Below the pieces are notes generated by a model that saw nothing but the letters and a program-made list of their open reading frames with translations, ran no database searches and was not told the DNA's origin. A stretch of DNA of 64,000 nt from Neoakkermansia glycaniphila (lineage in GTDB: Bacteria > Verrucomicrobiota > Verrucomicrobiia > Verrucomicrobiales > Akkermansiaceae), in NCBI RefSeq assembly GCF_001683795.1, contig NZ_LIGX01000020.1, forward strand, positions 1-64,000, read 5' to 3'. The translations under genes were made by a program, and so were the position numbers. This document shows, piece after piece, positions 1 through 10,059 of the stretch. Every line of letters begins with the position of its first letter. The stretch's first letter is position 1.

Positions 1-3000
1 CCGGTGGCGGTGAGTTTGCCGTAGTTGGCGGTGAAGGCGACGCCGAGGGTGATGTGGCGGCTGATGTCGCTGTCAGCTCCGATGGTGCCGCCCCAGCTGC
101 TGAGTTTGTAGCCGGGCTGGTCTCCGTTCTGCGAGATGTCGCTGTTGGCTCCGTTGAAGCTGGCCCAGGCGTTCCAGTAGGGGAGGTCCTGCTGGACGAC
201 GGAGGGGTCGATTCCCATGGTGACGGTGCGGTTGCGGATGGCTCGCATGTTGCGTTCCTGGGTGCCGAGCTGCGCCGCGTTGAGGGTGGTGACCGTGGCT
301 CCGGAGATGGCGGCCATGAGCTGGGAGGCTCCGGCGCGGTTGCCCGCGGAGATGCGGCTGTCGATGGCGTTCATGGCTTGCGCGAGTTCGCTGCCGGGGT
401 TTTCAGCCTGGGGGTTGACGGTGCGGAGGGCCCGGTCGAGGAGGGCGCCGCCGGCCTGGGCGTTGTGGCTGAGGCCGATGGTTTCGTAGTACGGAGACCG
501 GCTGGCGGCGGTGACGAGGATGAGCTGGTTGCCGCGCTGTTCGAGGCGGGAGCCGGCTGCATCGAAGTATTTGCCGAAGAGCTGGTCGTAGGCGACGGTG
601 ATGTTGTCCGAGCCGGTGGTGGCGCCGTTGACGATGACGATTTCAACGGGGCTGGTGCCCTGGATGAGTTTGGAGTTGCTGCTGGCGCTGAAGCGCATGA
701 CGCTGCCTTCTCCGAAGCCGAGGGCGGCTCCCCCCGCCATGTTGATGTAGCCTGCGGAGAGGTTCTGGACGGGGTCGGTGTTGAGGGTGAGCGCAAGGGT
801 GCCGTGTGCTACCGTGCTGTTGCCGCTGAGCGTGAGCTGGTTGTTCGTGCCGCTCCCGTTGTTCGCTAGGAGGTTGACGATGCCGCCCGTGATGTTCATG
901 CTTGCGTACGAAGCTCCCCATGTGCGGTAGTCAAGAGTCAGTGTACCGTTTTCACCGGCTGCGATGGAGGCTCGGCTGTTGCCCATGCCTGTGATGGTCA
1001 GGTTGCCTTCGCGTACGGCCAGCGTGCCGGAGAATCCGCTCAAGTCGCCCTTGAAGGAGCTTGTGCCCGAGGTGGTTAGAGAACCTCCTCCCTGAAGAAC
1101 GGCGAGATCTCCACCCTGAAGCTGGCGTACGGAAGCTTCCGCTCCGGTGGCCAGATTCAAGGTGCTTTTGTCGGCGATGTTCAGGATGACGTTGTCGATG
1201 CGTCCGCTGGTGCCGATGGCGAGCGTGCCCGTGTTGATGTTGAGGGTTCCGGTGGAGTCGCTGCTGCCGATGCTGCCGTTGTACCAGCCAAGCGGGGCGG
1301 TGCCCAGGTCGATGTCGAGGGTGGAACGGTTGGACAGGTCGATCATGCCCGAGGTGCCGTCGTTGATGCCTTGTACGCTCAGTTTGCTCTGGGAGCCGCT
1401 CATGGAGAGTGTGCCGCCCTGCAAGTCGAGGGTGTTGACGGCCAGCTGGCTCTTGGCGCCTTGTACGGCGAGGGAGGATCCCTGGCCGATGTTCAAGGTG
1501 TCGATGGAGTGCTTGCGGTGTTGTCCGGAGAGGTTGATAGCTCCTTCACGAACTGTCAGGCTGCCGTCGGCCGCTACCTTGAAGGTGCCGCCGACGGTGA
1601 GGGCATAGGCGCCGTCCTTGACGATGTCGGTGTTGACGGCATTGATGCTGCCGAGGTAGGTGGTGTCTGCCGTGGCATTGCGCAGGGTGACGAGTGCGTT
1701 TTCACCTTCCACGCTGCTGTCCAGAGTGAGGGTGACTCCGTTGCTGGCTGTGCCCGTGCCGTAGACTTGCTGCATAACGAGGCCGTCCGGATGGGTGTCC
1801 GGCGAGGTGCCGGGCAGGGAAATGCGGAGGTCGTGGTCCATTTGCACGGCTTCGAATGCATCCAGTGCGTTGTAGGCGCTCAGGGTGTAGGCTTCGGGCA
1901 GGGTAACCGCGCCATCGACGGAGGCAACGAAGATGTTGCTCAAGGAGGCGGAGAAGTTGATGTAGCCGTTGCTGATTGCCGTGTCGGCGATGCGCAGCGA
2001 CATGGAGTTGCCGTAGGTGATTTTGCCGGCATCCGCCGTCAGGGTGCCGTCCGTGACGCGCAGGCCGACGTTGAATTCCGTATCTCCGGCCTGTGCTTTC
2101 AGGGCGGCGACGAGTTCGTCCGAGAGGTTGGCGGTCAGGACTCCGTCCACGATGAGGTTGGCTCCGGAGATGACGCTTTCGGGGGTGTTGCCGCCCGTCG
2201 GCTGCGCCTGGTCGACTCCGAAGTTGAAGGCTGCCGTGCCGACGTGGATGGTGCCCGTGACTCCCGTCAGGCGAGCTCCTCCGGCAGAGGTCTGAAGCGA
2301 GGTGATTTTACCGCCGTTCATGCCGCCGAAGTCGGTGGCGCGGCCATGGGTCAGGTTGATGTCGAGCACGCCGATGTTACCCGTGATGCCTGTCAGGTTG
2401 CCACCGCCGTTTACTGTCAATTTGGACAGATTGATGCCGTTCAGGCTCAGGTTACCCGATCCGTCGGTTCCGCCCGTCATGACGATGTCGGCTGCGACCG
2501 TTCCATTCAGCGAACCGCCTGCAAGCGTGATTTTGTGTGCGCCCGTCAGGCTGGATCCGGCATGCATGGAGAGGTTGAGGAAGGATGTGTCGCCCGTCAA
2601 CGCGAGAACGGTGCTGTCTCCGAGAGAGACGCGGTTGGCGCTCGTTTGCCAGGTGAATGTTCCTCCATCGAGGTTCAGCGTATTTGTTCCTTCCAGTACG
2701 ATGGTGCCGGCAAGAATCGTCGTGCCTGCCGTGGAAAGGGCGGAGGCATCGCTGCCGACGGTCAGTTGCCTGCCGTATGTGCCATTCGTACCGAAATGCA
2801 GTGAGCCACCGTCGAGGCGGATGTCGTTGCCGATCGTGGTGCGCATGTCGGTGAGGGTGCCACCGGCAAGGCTGATGCCGTGAGGTGCGGTCAGGGTGAG
2901 GGATTGCCCGAATGTGGTGTCTCCGGTGATGCTCAGCGTATTCGTAGCTGCGGCCATGGTGATGGTTCCGGCGTAGGTGCCGGAGCCGATGGCAAGGCTG

Positions 3001-6000
3001 CCCTGGTTGACGGTGATGGTGGTGGCGATTGCATCCACAGCGACGGGATTCAATTGAAGGGTGCCCGTACCGCTTTTGACGATGTTGACGGCTCCGGCAT
3101 ACTGGGTCCAGGTGACGCTGCCTGCGTCCGCCGTGATGTCGATGGCGGCGTCGGTGCCTTCAGCCGTTTTGAGGCTGCCGGAGATGACGTCGGTCGTCCA
3201 TCCTGTCGCGCTGGCTCCGTAGGTGAGAACGGCTCCGTCCTTCATCGTGATGTCGACGGCGGCCGGATTGAAGGCGAGGGGGTCGTGAATGACGGTGCTG
3301 CCTGCATTCAGCGTGACGCTGCCGAAGGTGTTTCTTCCGTTCAGGATGATGGTGCCCGCTCCTCCCTTGACGAAGGTGTCGGACGTGAATCCTGTTCCGG
3401 CGATCGTGTAGGTGTAGGCCTGTCCGAATGCGGCATTGAGTGATTTGACGGAGAGTCCCGTTTGGGTGTCGACGGTCAGGGAAGTCGAGCTGGTCGATAC
3501 AAAAGCGGTTTCAGTCAGGTAAACATTGTCTGTGGCCGTCGGCGCCGTGCCTTGCCCCCATGCGCCGCCCTGTGTGGCGTTTTCCGTGTCGCCTGTCCAT
3601 TGGTAGGCATTTGCACCCAGTGCATAGCGGATGGAGAGCGTGCCGCCGTTGCGGATGACATGGTAGGAGAAATCTCCCAGTTCGGCCGGGATAACGGCGG
3701 AGTTGGCATCCGTCCAGGTGCCTCCGGTCCAGACTGCCAGTACGTATTCATGCTCGTTGATGTAGTCCGTGACTCCGGAGACGTCGATGGTGATTTTACC
3801 CGTACCGGAGAAGGTGGTATCGGCCAGAGTCCATGTGTTGGAAGAGGTCGTGTAGATGAGCGAGGCATCCGCACCCGTGTTCCACGTCATGTTGGAGGTG
3901 TTCAGCATGCTGGAGCCTTCAAGCCGGATTTTGCCGTTGAATGTGTTGCCTGCGAGAGCAAGGTTCGTGCCGTTGGATGCCTTGACGATGCCTGTGTAGC
4001 CGGACATGTCTCCGGTGAACGAAGCATTGCCGCTGATGAGGGTGATGCCGCTGCTGCCCGTGATGATGTTGGCAATCTGCTTGGTTGTGCCTGCTGCGTA
4101 GTTGATGTCCATGGCATGTCCGTCGCCAAGGGCGATGGTGCTGGTGCCGAGGCTGCCGTCCGTACCGCCGTTGCCGAGCTGGATTTTACCGTCGTTGACG
4201 GTGGTGGTTCCGGAGAAGGAGGATGTATGTTCGCTCGCGATGACGAGGGTGCCCGTGCCGCTCTTGGAGATGCTGCCGTCTCCCGTCACTGTGGCGTCGA
4301 GAGAGATGTCGCCGTTGTCATCACCGACGAAGACGGATTTGCCTGCCGAGGTGGCGATGGACATGCCCGAGAGCCCGGACGCGGCGCTGTCGATCTGGAT
4401 GCCGGCCGCCGTACCGATGGTGAGCGTGCCCGTGTAGCTGTTGTCCGTGCCGGACAGAATGAGGCGAGCTCCGGCTGTGCCGCTGTTGTAGGTCAGGGCT
4501 TCCGCCCCTTTCAACCCGCCTGTCAGCGTCAGGCGTTCGCTGTTGGATGCCAGTACGCCGGCAGCGGATACCGTGATGGAGCCGGAAATGACACCCGCGC
4601 CGAAGTTGTTGACCGTGAGGTTGCCTCCGTCCAGAATGAAGCCGTTGGCAAGGGTGGCGGTATTGGCTGCGCCCGTGCCCGAATTGGCCGAAACGGTCAA
4701 TGTGCCTCCGTTTTGAATCGTGGCGATGCCGCTGGTGCCGTCCGCATTGTAGGCGCCGAAAGGCGTCAGGGTGAGTCCGTTGGTCACAGAGTTGGCGTCG
4801 AAGGTGATCGAGCGTCGGACCAGCGTCAAGCCCCTGTAGCTGTTGGTCGTCCAGCCGTTGCGGAAGGCAAAACTATTGCCGTATGTGGAACCGGTGCCTT
4901 CATCCTTGATTGACAGGTTGCCCGTACCGGAAACCGTGCTGTATATCAATGTCGCATTGCCGAAAATGAAACCGCCTATGTTTGCATAACCATCTCCCGT
5001 ATCCAAAATGAAGTCCATGGAGATGGAATGGGCTCCTCCAGAAGGATTGGTCGCCCAGACTTGCACTCCCGACTTCAACGTCACGGTTCCCGTACTCTTG
5101 CTGGTGAAATTGCCGTTATTGCCGTCAAAAATGAGTTTCGAGTTGGCCCCCATGATGATGTGGCCCGCATTGAGAGCCGACTTGCCGCTGCCTCGTGCGG
5201 CCAGCGTCAGCGTGCCGCCTTCCGTGAAATCCAGCGTACCGGTGAAACCGGGGCTGTTGTCGTTGAGGGTCAGGCTGCCTCCTCCGACTTTGGTCAGTGT
5301 GCCTGTACCGATGATGGCGCCGGAAATGGTGCCCGTCCCCGAATGGAGGCGGATGCTGCTGTTGCCTACGACAGTCAAGGTGCCGCTGAGAATGGCTCCT
5401 TCAAAACGAATCGCGCCGGACTTCGCCACATCCGAACCGGTCCAGCCGGAGCCGGAGATGGTGATCGGCTGGGCCCATGTGCCGCTGCCGATATAGAGCT
5501 GGCCGCCTTCCGTGACAGAGATGGAAGAAGCGGAGAGTGCAGCGCCGGCTGCAAGGCGTCCGCTGCGTATGATAATATCTCCCGCATAGGCTGCGACATT
5601 GGCTGACGGTGCTGCGGAGCCGACCGTTCCGGTATCGTTCCCCGTCGTCCAGTCGATGACGAGTGCGCCGTTACCGGCGGTGCCAGTGATGGTTCCGAGT
5701 CCGGCCTGTGCGTTCGTGGATTTGATGACGACTTCACCGCCTGTGATGGTGGTGCCGGTCAATCCTTGCGTATTGCTGATGTTGGCGGTGCCTCCGCTGA
5801 CGGTAAGTGTGCCTGTGCCCAGAGCATTGGCGACGGTGGCGTTCAGAATGCCTTTGCTGACGTTGATTGCGCCGCTGTATCCCGTATTGGCCGAGTTGAG
5901 ATTGACGATGACATTGTCGCCGTTGAGGGTCATTGTACCTCCGCCCGTGATTCCGTTGCCGCCCGTGGCCGTCGCAATGTTATAGATTCCGCTGGTGATG

Positions 6001-7349
6001 GAGATCGAAGAAGGAGCTACGCTTCCCGTGATGGTAATATTGGTCGTTCCTGTGCCTTGCAGAGCGACAGCATCGCCTGCATCGAAGGCTTCCGTACCGT
6101 TCCAGCCCGTCGCGCCCGTCGTCCATGCCAGAGGTCCGGTACCGATCCATGTATGGGTGCTGTTGTTTGCCAGCGCCATTTTCACGATGCCGTCAGCAAA
6201 GGAAAAAACGGCTTTTTTCCCGGCCGCGATGTTTTTGGTGCCGAAGAGGGATGCATTAAAGGCAAAGGCCGTGTCGGTGACAGAGAAAAGGTTGTAGGTG
6301 CCGTCCGTCTGCGAGGCGATGCCGCCGAGATCGACGATCATCAGGCTGGTACCCATTGCCAAGCTGCCGAATGTGGCTTTGGGGGCAGTCGTGCTCAGTG
6401 AAGTCAGTTCAAGCGTGGAATTGGAGTTCAGAGTCAGGGTGTTGACCGTCAGGGTGCCGCCTCCGAGGCGGAAAATCGCACCATTGGAGGTCAGTCCGTT
6501 GGTGAAGGCCAGTGTGCCGGAATTGGCCGTTATTTTTCCGGTAAAGGGCGCGGCAGTGGGCGTGGACGTAGATCCGGCGATGGTGACTGTGCCGATGACG
6601 CCGCTGAATGTCTGCGTGCCTGTACCCGCCATGGTGATTCCGATGTCTGGTCCAAAGATTCCGCGATAATTGTATGTACCCGCTCCACCCAAGGTCAGGA
6701 TCGCGGCCGTGCCTGCCGTGACGCGGCATGTGGTTGTCCCAGGCTGCAGATCTCCGCCGCCATGGAGTCCGGACAGCAGGGCATTGCCTGTGAAATTCAG
6801 GGTGTATATATTATTGCCGACAATGCTTTTGTTGGTTGCGGAAAAGTCGAATGTGGCATCTGAAAGCTTGTTTCCAGTCAGGTTGAGGGTCACGGATCCC
6901 CAGATTTCATTGGAAAGTGTTATTTTGCCGTTGAATTTGGCAATCCCGGCCGAACTGGATCCTCCAATGGTGAAGGTGGTGAGTTGATTGGCATTCGAAT
7001 TTGCCCGCAAATCCAGAATACCCGAGGCTGCATCGGTTCCGGCCAAAATATCGCCGGATAATGTCAGAGTCTTTCCATTGGTCACCGCGTTCCAGCTTGT
7101 ACCGTTGTTTCCATAGGCAAGAGTCGTTCTGCCGGAATCCACGGTGATGTTGGTGGCGTAGGTCTGGGTCATTGCTGCGTCTGCTGCCACGGCAATCGTT
7201 TTGTCTGCTGCCATCGACTGGGAGGCCAGTATCATTCCACCGATGGCAGCAACGGCCAAAGTACCCGTGGAGAGAGTGAATGTGCAGGCTGCAACTGAAC
7301 TGCAGGCAAGAAGAGCCGTGCGCAATTTGAGAGGGAGGCAGAGTTTCAT
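1..7349 (-). CDS. Giant autotransporter with beta-strand repeat passenger (C-terminus cut by window edge)
   Basis: The frame is open for 2449 codons from the ATG at 7349 to the left edge, with no stop. The first 47 residues look like an extended signal peptide (start MKLCLPLKLRTALLAC, end LASQSMA/AD). The passenger is a Gly/Thr/Asn/Ser-rich run of short beta-strand units such as IQNGGTLTVSAN and SFSGTTTVNDGKIQLGNGG, the pattern of autotransporter-associated beta-strand repeats. From about 480 down to 1 the sequence becomes a linker (NAIDSRISAGNRAGASQLMA) and then the first strands of an outer-membrane barrel (YWNAWASFNGANSDIS, ITLGVAFTANYGKLTAT). Type V secretion with the passenger at the cell surface is expected from the family. 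The ligand is unknown. Only about 60 barrel residues are visible; the rest lies outside. A promoter and 5'-UTR hairpin precede it. Confidence 0.9.
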   Translation of the reverse strand, partial: MKLCLPLKLRTALLACSSVAACTFTLSTGTLAVAAIGGMILASQSMAADKTIAVAADAAMTQTYATNITVDSGRTTLAYGNNGTSWNAVTNGKTLTLSGDILAGTDAASGILDLRANSNANQLTTFTIGGSSSAGIAKFNGKITLSNEIWGSVTLNLTGNKLSDATFDFSATNKSIVGNNIYTLNFTGNALLSGLHGGGDLQPGTTTCRVTAGTAAILTLGGAGTYNYRGIFGPDIGITMAGTGTQTFSGVIGTVTIAGSTSTPTAAPFTGKITANSGTLAFTNGLTSNGAIFRLGGGTLTVNTLTLNSNSTLELTSLSTTAPKATFGSLAMGTSLMIVDLGGIASQTDGTYNLFSVTDTAFAFNASLFGTKNIAAGKKAVFSFADGIVKMALANNSTHTWIGTGPLAWTTGATGWNGTEAFDAGDAVALQGTGTTNITITGSVAPSSISITSGIYNIATATGGNGITGGGTMTLNGDNVIVNLNSANTGYSGAINVSKGILNATVANALGTGTLTVSGGTANISNTQGLTGTTITGGEVVIKSTNAQAGLGTITGTAGNGALVIDWTTGNDTGTVGSAAPSANVAAYAGDIIIRSGRLAAGAALSASSISVTEGGQLYIGSGTWAQPITISGSGWTGSDVAKSGAIRFEGAILSGTLTVVGNSSIRLHSGTGTISGAIIGTGTLTKVGGGSLTLNDNSPGFTGTLDFTEGGTLTLAARGSGKSALNAGHIIMGANSKLIFDGNNGNFTSKSTGTVTLKSGVQVWATNPSGGAHSISMDFILDTGDGYANIGGFIFGNATLIYSTVSGTGNLSIKDEGTGSTYGNSFAFRNGWTTNSYRGLTLVRRSITFDANSVTNGLTLTPFGAYNADGTSGIATIQNGGTLTVSANSGTGAANTATLANGFILDGGNLTVNNFGAGVISGSITVSAAGVLASNSERLTLTGGLKGAEALTYNSGTAGARLILSGTDNSYTGTLTIGTAAGIQIDSAASGLSGMSIATSAGKSVFVGDDNGDISLDATVTGDGSISKSGTGTLVIASEHTSSFSGTTTVNDGKIQLGNGGTDGSLGTSTIALGDGHAMDINYAAGTTKQIANIITGSSGITLISGNASFTGDMSGYTGIVKASNGTNLALAGNTFNGKIRLEGSSMLNTSNMTWNTGADASLIYTTSSNTWTLADTTFSGTGKITIDVSGVTDYINEHEYVLAVWTGGTWTDANSAVIPAELGDFSYHVIRNGGTLSIRYALGANAYQWTGDTENATQGGAWGQGTAPTATDNVYLTETAFVSTSSTSLTVDTQTGLSVKSLNAAFGQAYTYTIAGTGFTSDTFVKGGAGTIILNGRNTFGSVTLNAGSTVIHDPLAFNPAAVDITMKDGAVLTYGASATGWTTDVISGSLKTAEGTDAAIDITADAGSVTWTQYAGAVNIVKSGTGTLQLNPVAVDAIATTITVNQGSLAIGSGTYAGTITMAAATNTLSITGDTTFGQSLTLTAPHGISLAGGTLTDMRTTIGNDIRLDGGSLHFGTNGTYGRQLTVGSDASALSTAGTTILAGTIVLEGTNTLNLDGGTFTWQTSANRVSLGDSTVLALTGDTSFLNLSMHAGSSLTGAHKITLAGGSLNGTVAADIVMTGGTDGSGNLSLNGINLSKLTVNGGGNLTGITGNIGVLDINLTHGRATDFGGMNGGKITSLQTSAGGARLTGVTGTIHVGTAAFNFGVDQAQPTGGNTPESVISGANLIVDGVLTANLSDELVAALKAQAGDTEFNVGLRVTDGTLTADAGKITYGNSMSLRIADTAISNGYINFSASLSNIFVASVDGAVTLPEAYTLSAYNALDAFEAVQMDHDLRISLPGTSPDTHPDGLVMQQVYGTGTASNGVTLTLDSSVEGENALVTLRNATADTTYLGSINAVNTDIVKDGAYALTVGGTFKVAADGSLTVREGAINLSGQHRKHSIDTLNIGQGSSLAVQGAKSQLAVNTLDLQGGTLSMSGSQSKLSVQGINDGTSGMIDLSNRSTLDIDLGTAPLGWYNGSIGSSDSTGTLNINTGTLAIGTSGRIDNVILNIADKSTLNLATGAEASVRQLQGGDLAVLQGGGSLTTSGTSSFKGDLSGFSGTLAVREGNLTITGMGNSRASIAAGENGTLTLDYRTWGASYASMNITGGIVNLLANNGSGTNNQLTLSGNSTVAHGTLALTLNTDPVQNLSAGYINMAGGAALGFGEGSVMRFSASSNSKLIQGTSPVEIVIVNGATTGSDNITVAYDQLFGKYFDAAGSRLEQRGNQLILVTAASRSPYYETIGLSHNAQAGGALLDRALRTVNPQAENPGSELAQAMNAIDSRISAGNRAGASQLMAAISGATVTTLNAAQLGTQERNMRAIRNRTVTMGIDPSVVQQDLPYWNAWASFNGANSDISQNGDQPGYKLSSWGGTIGADSDISRHITLGVAFTANYGKLTAT

Positions 7350-7377
7350 GATCGTGATATAGAGATATGGACAGGCT

Positions 7378-7395
7378 TGCTCCGCACTCGGAGCA
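7378..7395 (-). other. 5'-UTR hairpin of the giant autotransporter
   Basis: A perfect 7-bp stem (TGCTCCG/CGGAGCA) with a 4-nt loop lies about 12 nt after the predicted transcription start and 29 nt before the ATG. It may stabilise the 5' end of the mRNA; this is inference. Confidence 0.45.
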
Positions 7396-7413
7396 CAAAC
7401 CAAGCGAGTTATC

Positions 7414-7441
7414 AGTATATTCCATATGCTCCCGGAGTCAA
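7414..7441 (-). promoter_or_regulatory. Sigma70-type promoter of the giant autotransporter
   Basis: Reading the minus strand, TTGACT (7441-7436) is followed after 16 bp by TATACT (7419-7414). This predicts a start near 7407 and a leader of about 58 nt. Confidence 0.65.
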
Positions 7442-7622
7442 GCCAGAGATTGAGGTTCGTTTTTTAGACGTTTCGTATATGTTGGATGTAATTTGATTTT
7501 GTATGTTTATGTTGGAAAAAATGATTGTTCCGGGATGCTTCACGAGTTGCAATATCATATAAAATTTTCATGTTGAATATTTGAGCGGCAAGGTGCAGCA
7601 GTGAGAAATCATGGATTTTACC

Positions 7623-7652
7623 TTGACGACGAGAATAGCCATTTGTTACACT
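7623..7652 (+). promoter_or_regulatory. Candidate promoter of the GH20 gene
   Basis: TTGACG (7623-7628), an 18-bp spacer and TACACT (7647-7652) predict a start near 7659. A small perfect hairpin TGCAG-cggt-CTGCA lies at 7665-7678, before the chosen ATG at 7704. Confidence 0.45.
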
Positions 7653-7703
7653 GCGAATGGTTCTTGCAGCGGTCTGCATGGCCTTTTTACCTTTCAATTT
7701 ACA

Positions 7704-9740
7704 ATGAACTTATCACCGATTATTCTTGGTTTCTGTATGACGGCTTTGACTTGGGCCGGATCTCCTGCATCCGTCGATGTTCCTGTCATTCCCCGGCCAG
7801 TTTCGGCTATGGCACCTTCCGACGGTGATCCGACTTCCGCAACGACCCAACTGAAGACGCCACGCATTTTCTATTCGGATGACAATCTGCGCGAATCGGT
7901 TCTCAATCTGCAGCGAATGCTGGATGAAGGTACCGGCTCGACAGTGGAAGTTTCGAAAATCGATTCCATGGCAAAACCCAAGCTGGGACCGAATCTGACG
8001 CCTGTCTTCGTGAGAATGAGCACGGACGATGCCTTGAAATCCAAGGGTGAAGAAGCCTACGAGCTCGATATTCAGCCGAACAAGGTCACCATTGAGGTCA
8101 ACGGGCCCAAGGGTGTTTTTTATGCGGGGCAGACTCTGGCTCAACTGTTGCCGTCCGCATTCTTCAACTCGTCTCCCGAAGCCAAGAAGTCCGTACGCTG
8201 GACTTTGCCCATCGTGACGATTACGGACTATCCCCGTTTTCCGTGGAGGGCGTTGCTGCTGGATGAAGCCCGCCATTTCTTCGGTGAAAAGGAAACCAAG
8301 CGTATCATCGACCAGATGGCCGCGCTGAAGATGAATGTTTTGCACTGGCATCTGACGGACGATGCGGGCTGGCGCATCGAGATCAAAAAATATCCCAAGC
8401 TGACGGAGATCGGCAGCAAGCGTGCCGATTCCGAGATCGGTACCTGGGGCAGCGGCAAGCGCGAGGGTAAACCGCATGGCGGCTATTATACCCAGCAGCA
8501 GATCCGCGATATCGTGAAGTATGCCGCCGACAGGAATATCACCGTGGTGCCCGAGATCGGCATGCCGGGCCATGTGAGCGCACTGGTGGCTTCCTATCCC
8601 GAATACGGCACCGACAAGAAGCCGATCGTGGTGCCGGAGCATTTCGGCAAACTGCCGTCCGCTCTCGATGCGTCCGATCCCAAGGTGTACGAATTCCTTT
8701 CCGACATTCTCGATGAAGTGATTCCTCTGTTCCCCGGGCAGGTGATCCATATCGGCGGGGACGAAGTGATGTTCGACCAGTGGAAGAACAGCCCCGCCAT
8801 CAAGAAGCTGGCTCAGGAGCAGGGATTCAAAAATCAGGATACGGACATTCAGGTGTATTTCACCAACAAAATGTCCGACATCGTCGACAAGAAGGGCCGC
8901 CGCATGATGGGCTGGAACGATATTCTCGGCCACGATCTTCATGGCCAGGGCGCGGCGGCTTCGACCCAGAAGCTGGCGAGCAATGCGATCGTCCACTTCT
9001 GGAAGGGCAGTGCGGATCTTGCCAAGCAGGCGATCGAGCAGGGCCACGATGTGATCAACTCCACGCACTCCTCCACGTACCTCGACTACAGCTACGGCAG
9101 CATTCCCATGTCCAAGGCCTACGCCTTCGAACCCATCTTCTCCGGCCTCGACCAAAAGTACCACAAGAAGGTGCTCGGCCTCGGCTGCCAGATGTGGACG
9201 GAATGGGTGGCCGATACGGACAAGCTCCATTATCAGATATTCCCGAGGCTTTGCGCCTTTGCTGAAGTGGGTTGGACTCCTTCCGAACGCAAGGATTACC
9301 GTTCCTTCAAGCAGCGCATGCAGCCCCAGTACGAGCGCATGGATCTGGCGGGCATCAAGTACGCCAAGGATGTGAAGGAAAAGGTGACGCATGAAGATAT
9401 GTTCAATGCGAAGAAGGTAGCTGACTGGACGCCCGAATCCATCAAGCCGGGTGTCTGCGAGTGGAACGTAACGCCTGACGTGGCTGCGGGCAACAATAAC
9501 GTGACGTTCGTCTATTCCCGTGGCAATAATGCCTTGCGCGTCAAATCTCTCGTGCTGCTTGAAAACGGTACGCCCGTTGCGGAAGACCGCCATGTCTGCC
9601 ACAGTGGTGTCGAACAGAAGGAAATCGTGTACAAGCTTGTGCTGCCTGCCGTCAAAAAGGATGTCACCTATACGCTGAAAGCCGAACTGGAAGGTGTGGA
9701 CGGACAGAATTCATACGGTTCCCTGTATCTCGAACATTAA
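7704..9740 (+). CDS. Secreted beta-N-acetylhexosaminidase, GH20
   Basis: This 678-residue protein should release terminal GlcNAc or GalNAc from glycans such as mucin O-glycans. The start at 7704 gives a clean signal peptide (MNLSPIILGFCMTALTWAGS); the longer frame from 7611 crosses the promoter. An N-terminal GH20b-like domain (to about residue 140) is followed by the catalytic TIM barrel, with LKMNVLHWHLTDDAGWRIEI and the catalytic Asp-Glu pair in HIGGDEVMFDQW at residues 353-354. QMWTEWV near the end of the barrel is also typical. The last 100 residues look like a beta-sandwich. Family assignment is firm; GlcNAc versus GalNAc preference cannot be read from sequence. A rho-independent terminator follows at once. 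Confidence 0.95.
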   Translation: MNLSPIILGFCMTALTWAGSPASVDVPVIPRPVSAMAPSDGDPTSATTQLKTPRIFYSDDNLRESVLNLQRMLDEGTGSTVEVSKIDSMAKPKLGPNLTPVFVRMSTDDALKSKGEEAYELDIQPNKVTIEVNGPKGVFYAGQTLAQLLPSAFFNSSPEAKKSVRWTLPIVTITDYPRFPWRALLLDEARHFFGEKETKRIIDQMAALKMNVLHWHLTDDAGWRIEIKKYPKLTEIGSKRADSEIGTWGSGKREGKPHGGYYTQQQIRDIVKYAADRNITVVPEIGMPGHVSALVASYPEYGTDKKPIVVPEHFGKLPSALDASDPKVYEFLSDILDEVIPLFPGQVIHIGGDEVMFDQWKNSPAIKKLAQEQGFKNQDTDIQVYFTNKMSDIVDKKGRRMMGWNDILGHDLHGQGAAASTQKLASNAIVHFWKGSADLAKQAIEQGHDVINSTHSSTYLDYSYGSIPMSKAYAFEPIFSGLDQKYHKKVLGLGCQMWTEWVADTDKLHYQIFPRLCAFAEVGWTPSERKDYRSFKQRMQPQYERMDLAGIKYAKDVKEKVTHEDMFNAKKVADWTPESIKPGVCEWNVTPDVAAGNNNVTFVYSRGNNALRVKSLVLLENGTPVAEDRHVCHSGVEQKEIVYKLVLPAVKKDVTYTLKAELEGVDGQNSYGSLYLEH

Positions 9741-9763
9741 ACATCGCAGACCATTTTCTGCAA

Positions 9764-9797
9764 ACGCGCTGTGCCTGTCCGGCACGGCGCGTTTTTT
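9764..9797 (+). terminator. Rho-independent terminator after GH20
   Basis: A 12-bp stem (ACGCGCTGTGCC with GGCACGGCGCGT, one wobble pair) and a 5-nt loop are followed by six T residues, 23 nt after the GH20 stop. Confidence 0.85.
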
Positions 9798-9883
9798 GTG
9801 CCTTGGAAAGGCGTCTAAACGTTAGGTTCATGCGCGATTTCAGCTTGCATGAAGGAATGCGGCAGGGTATATTCTGCGAACCC

Positions 9884-10018
9884 ATGAGCAAAGGAACTCG
9901 ACCCGGAAGAACGAAGAAGAAGGTGGAAATGACGGAACGGCAGGTTTGGCTGCTTGTTTTAGGTATTCTGGCTCTTCTCGGATTCGGCATTTTCTACGTG
10001 TTTTTCGATATTATCTGA
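9884..10018 (+). CDS. Small single-pass membrane protein, unknown function
   Basis: This 44-residue frame starts MSKGTRPGRTKKKVEM. It has a strongly basic head of about 15 residues and one hydrophobic segment of about 20 residues (WLLVLGILALLGFGIFYVFF) reaching almost to the C-terminus. That layout fits a small inner-membrane protein with its basic head in the cytoplasm. The frame is open from 9803, but 9884 gives the most protein-like start. No good Shine-Dalgarno site is visible. It stands alone between two terminator-like hairpins. I do not recognise a family. It could be a chance frame, although the basic-head-plus-membrane-segment composition argues against that. Confidence 0.5.
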   Translation: MSKGTRPGRTKKKVEMTERQVWLLVLGILALLGFGIFYVFFDII

Positions 10019-10059
10019 ATCGGGCAGCGGTTGAGCGGAGTGAAATTATTTGACGAATT

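Larger units (their letters stand above)
7350..7703. other. Intergenic region between divergent surface-protein genes
   Basis: This AT-rich stretch separates the autotransporter (minus) from the GH20 gene (plus). It carries one promoter for each side and a short hairpin in each leader. I see no convincing gene or RNA in the remaining 7442-7622. A frame starting at 7611 is open into GH20, but its first 31 residues overlap the promoter and do not look like a protein start. Confidence 0.5.

Noticed and set aside
1371..2804. 477-residue plus-strand open frame opposite the autotransporter
   Set aside because: It lies antisense to the strongly supported autotransporter frame. Its composition (Gly/Val/Asp-rich with no domain) is what the reverse of GC-rich repeat codons gives.
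7713..9602. 629-residue minus-strand open frame opposite GH20
   Set aside because: It is the shadow of the GH20 gene, which has clear catalytic motifs; the shadow has none.
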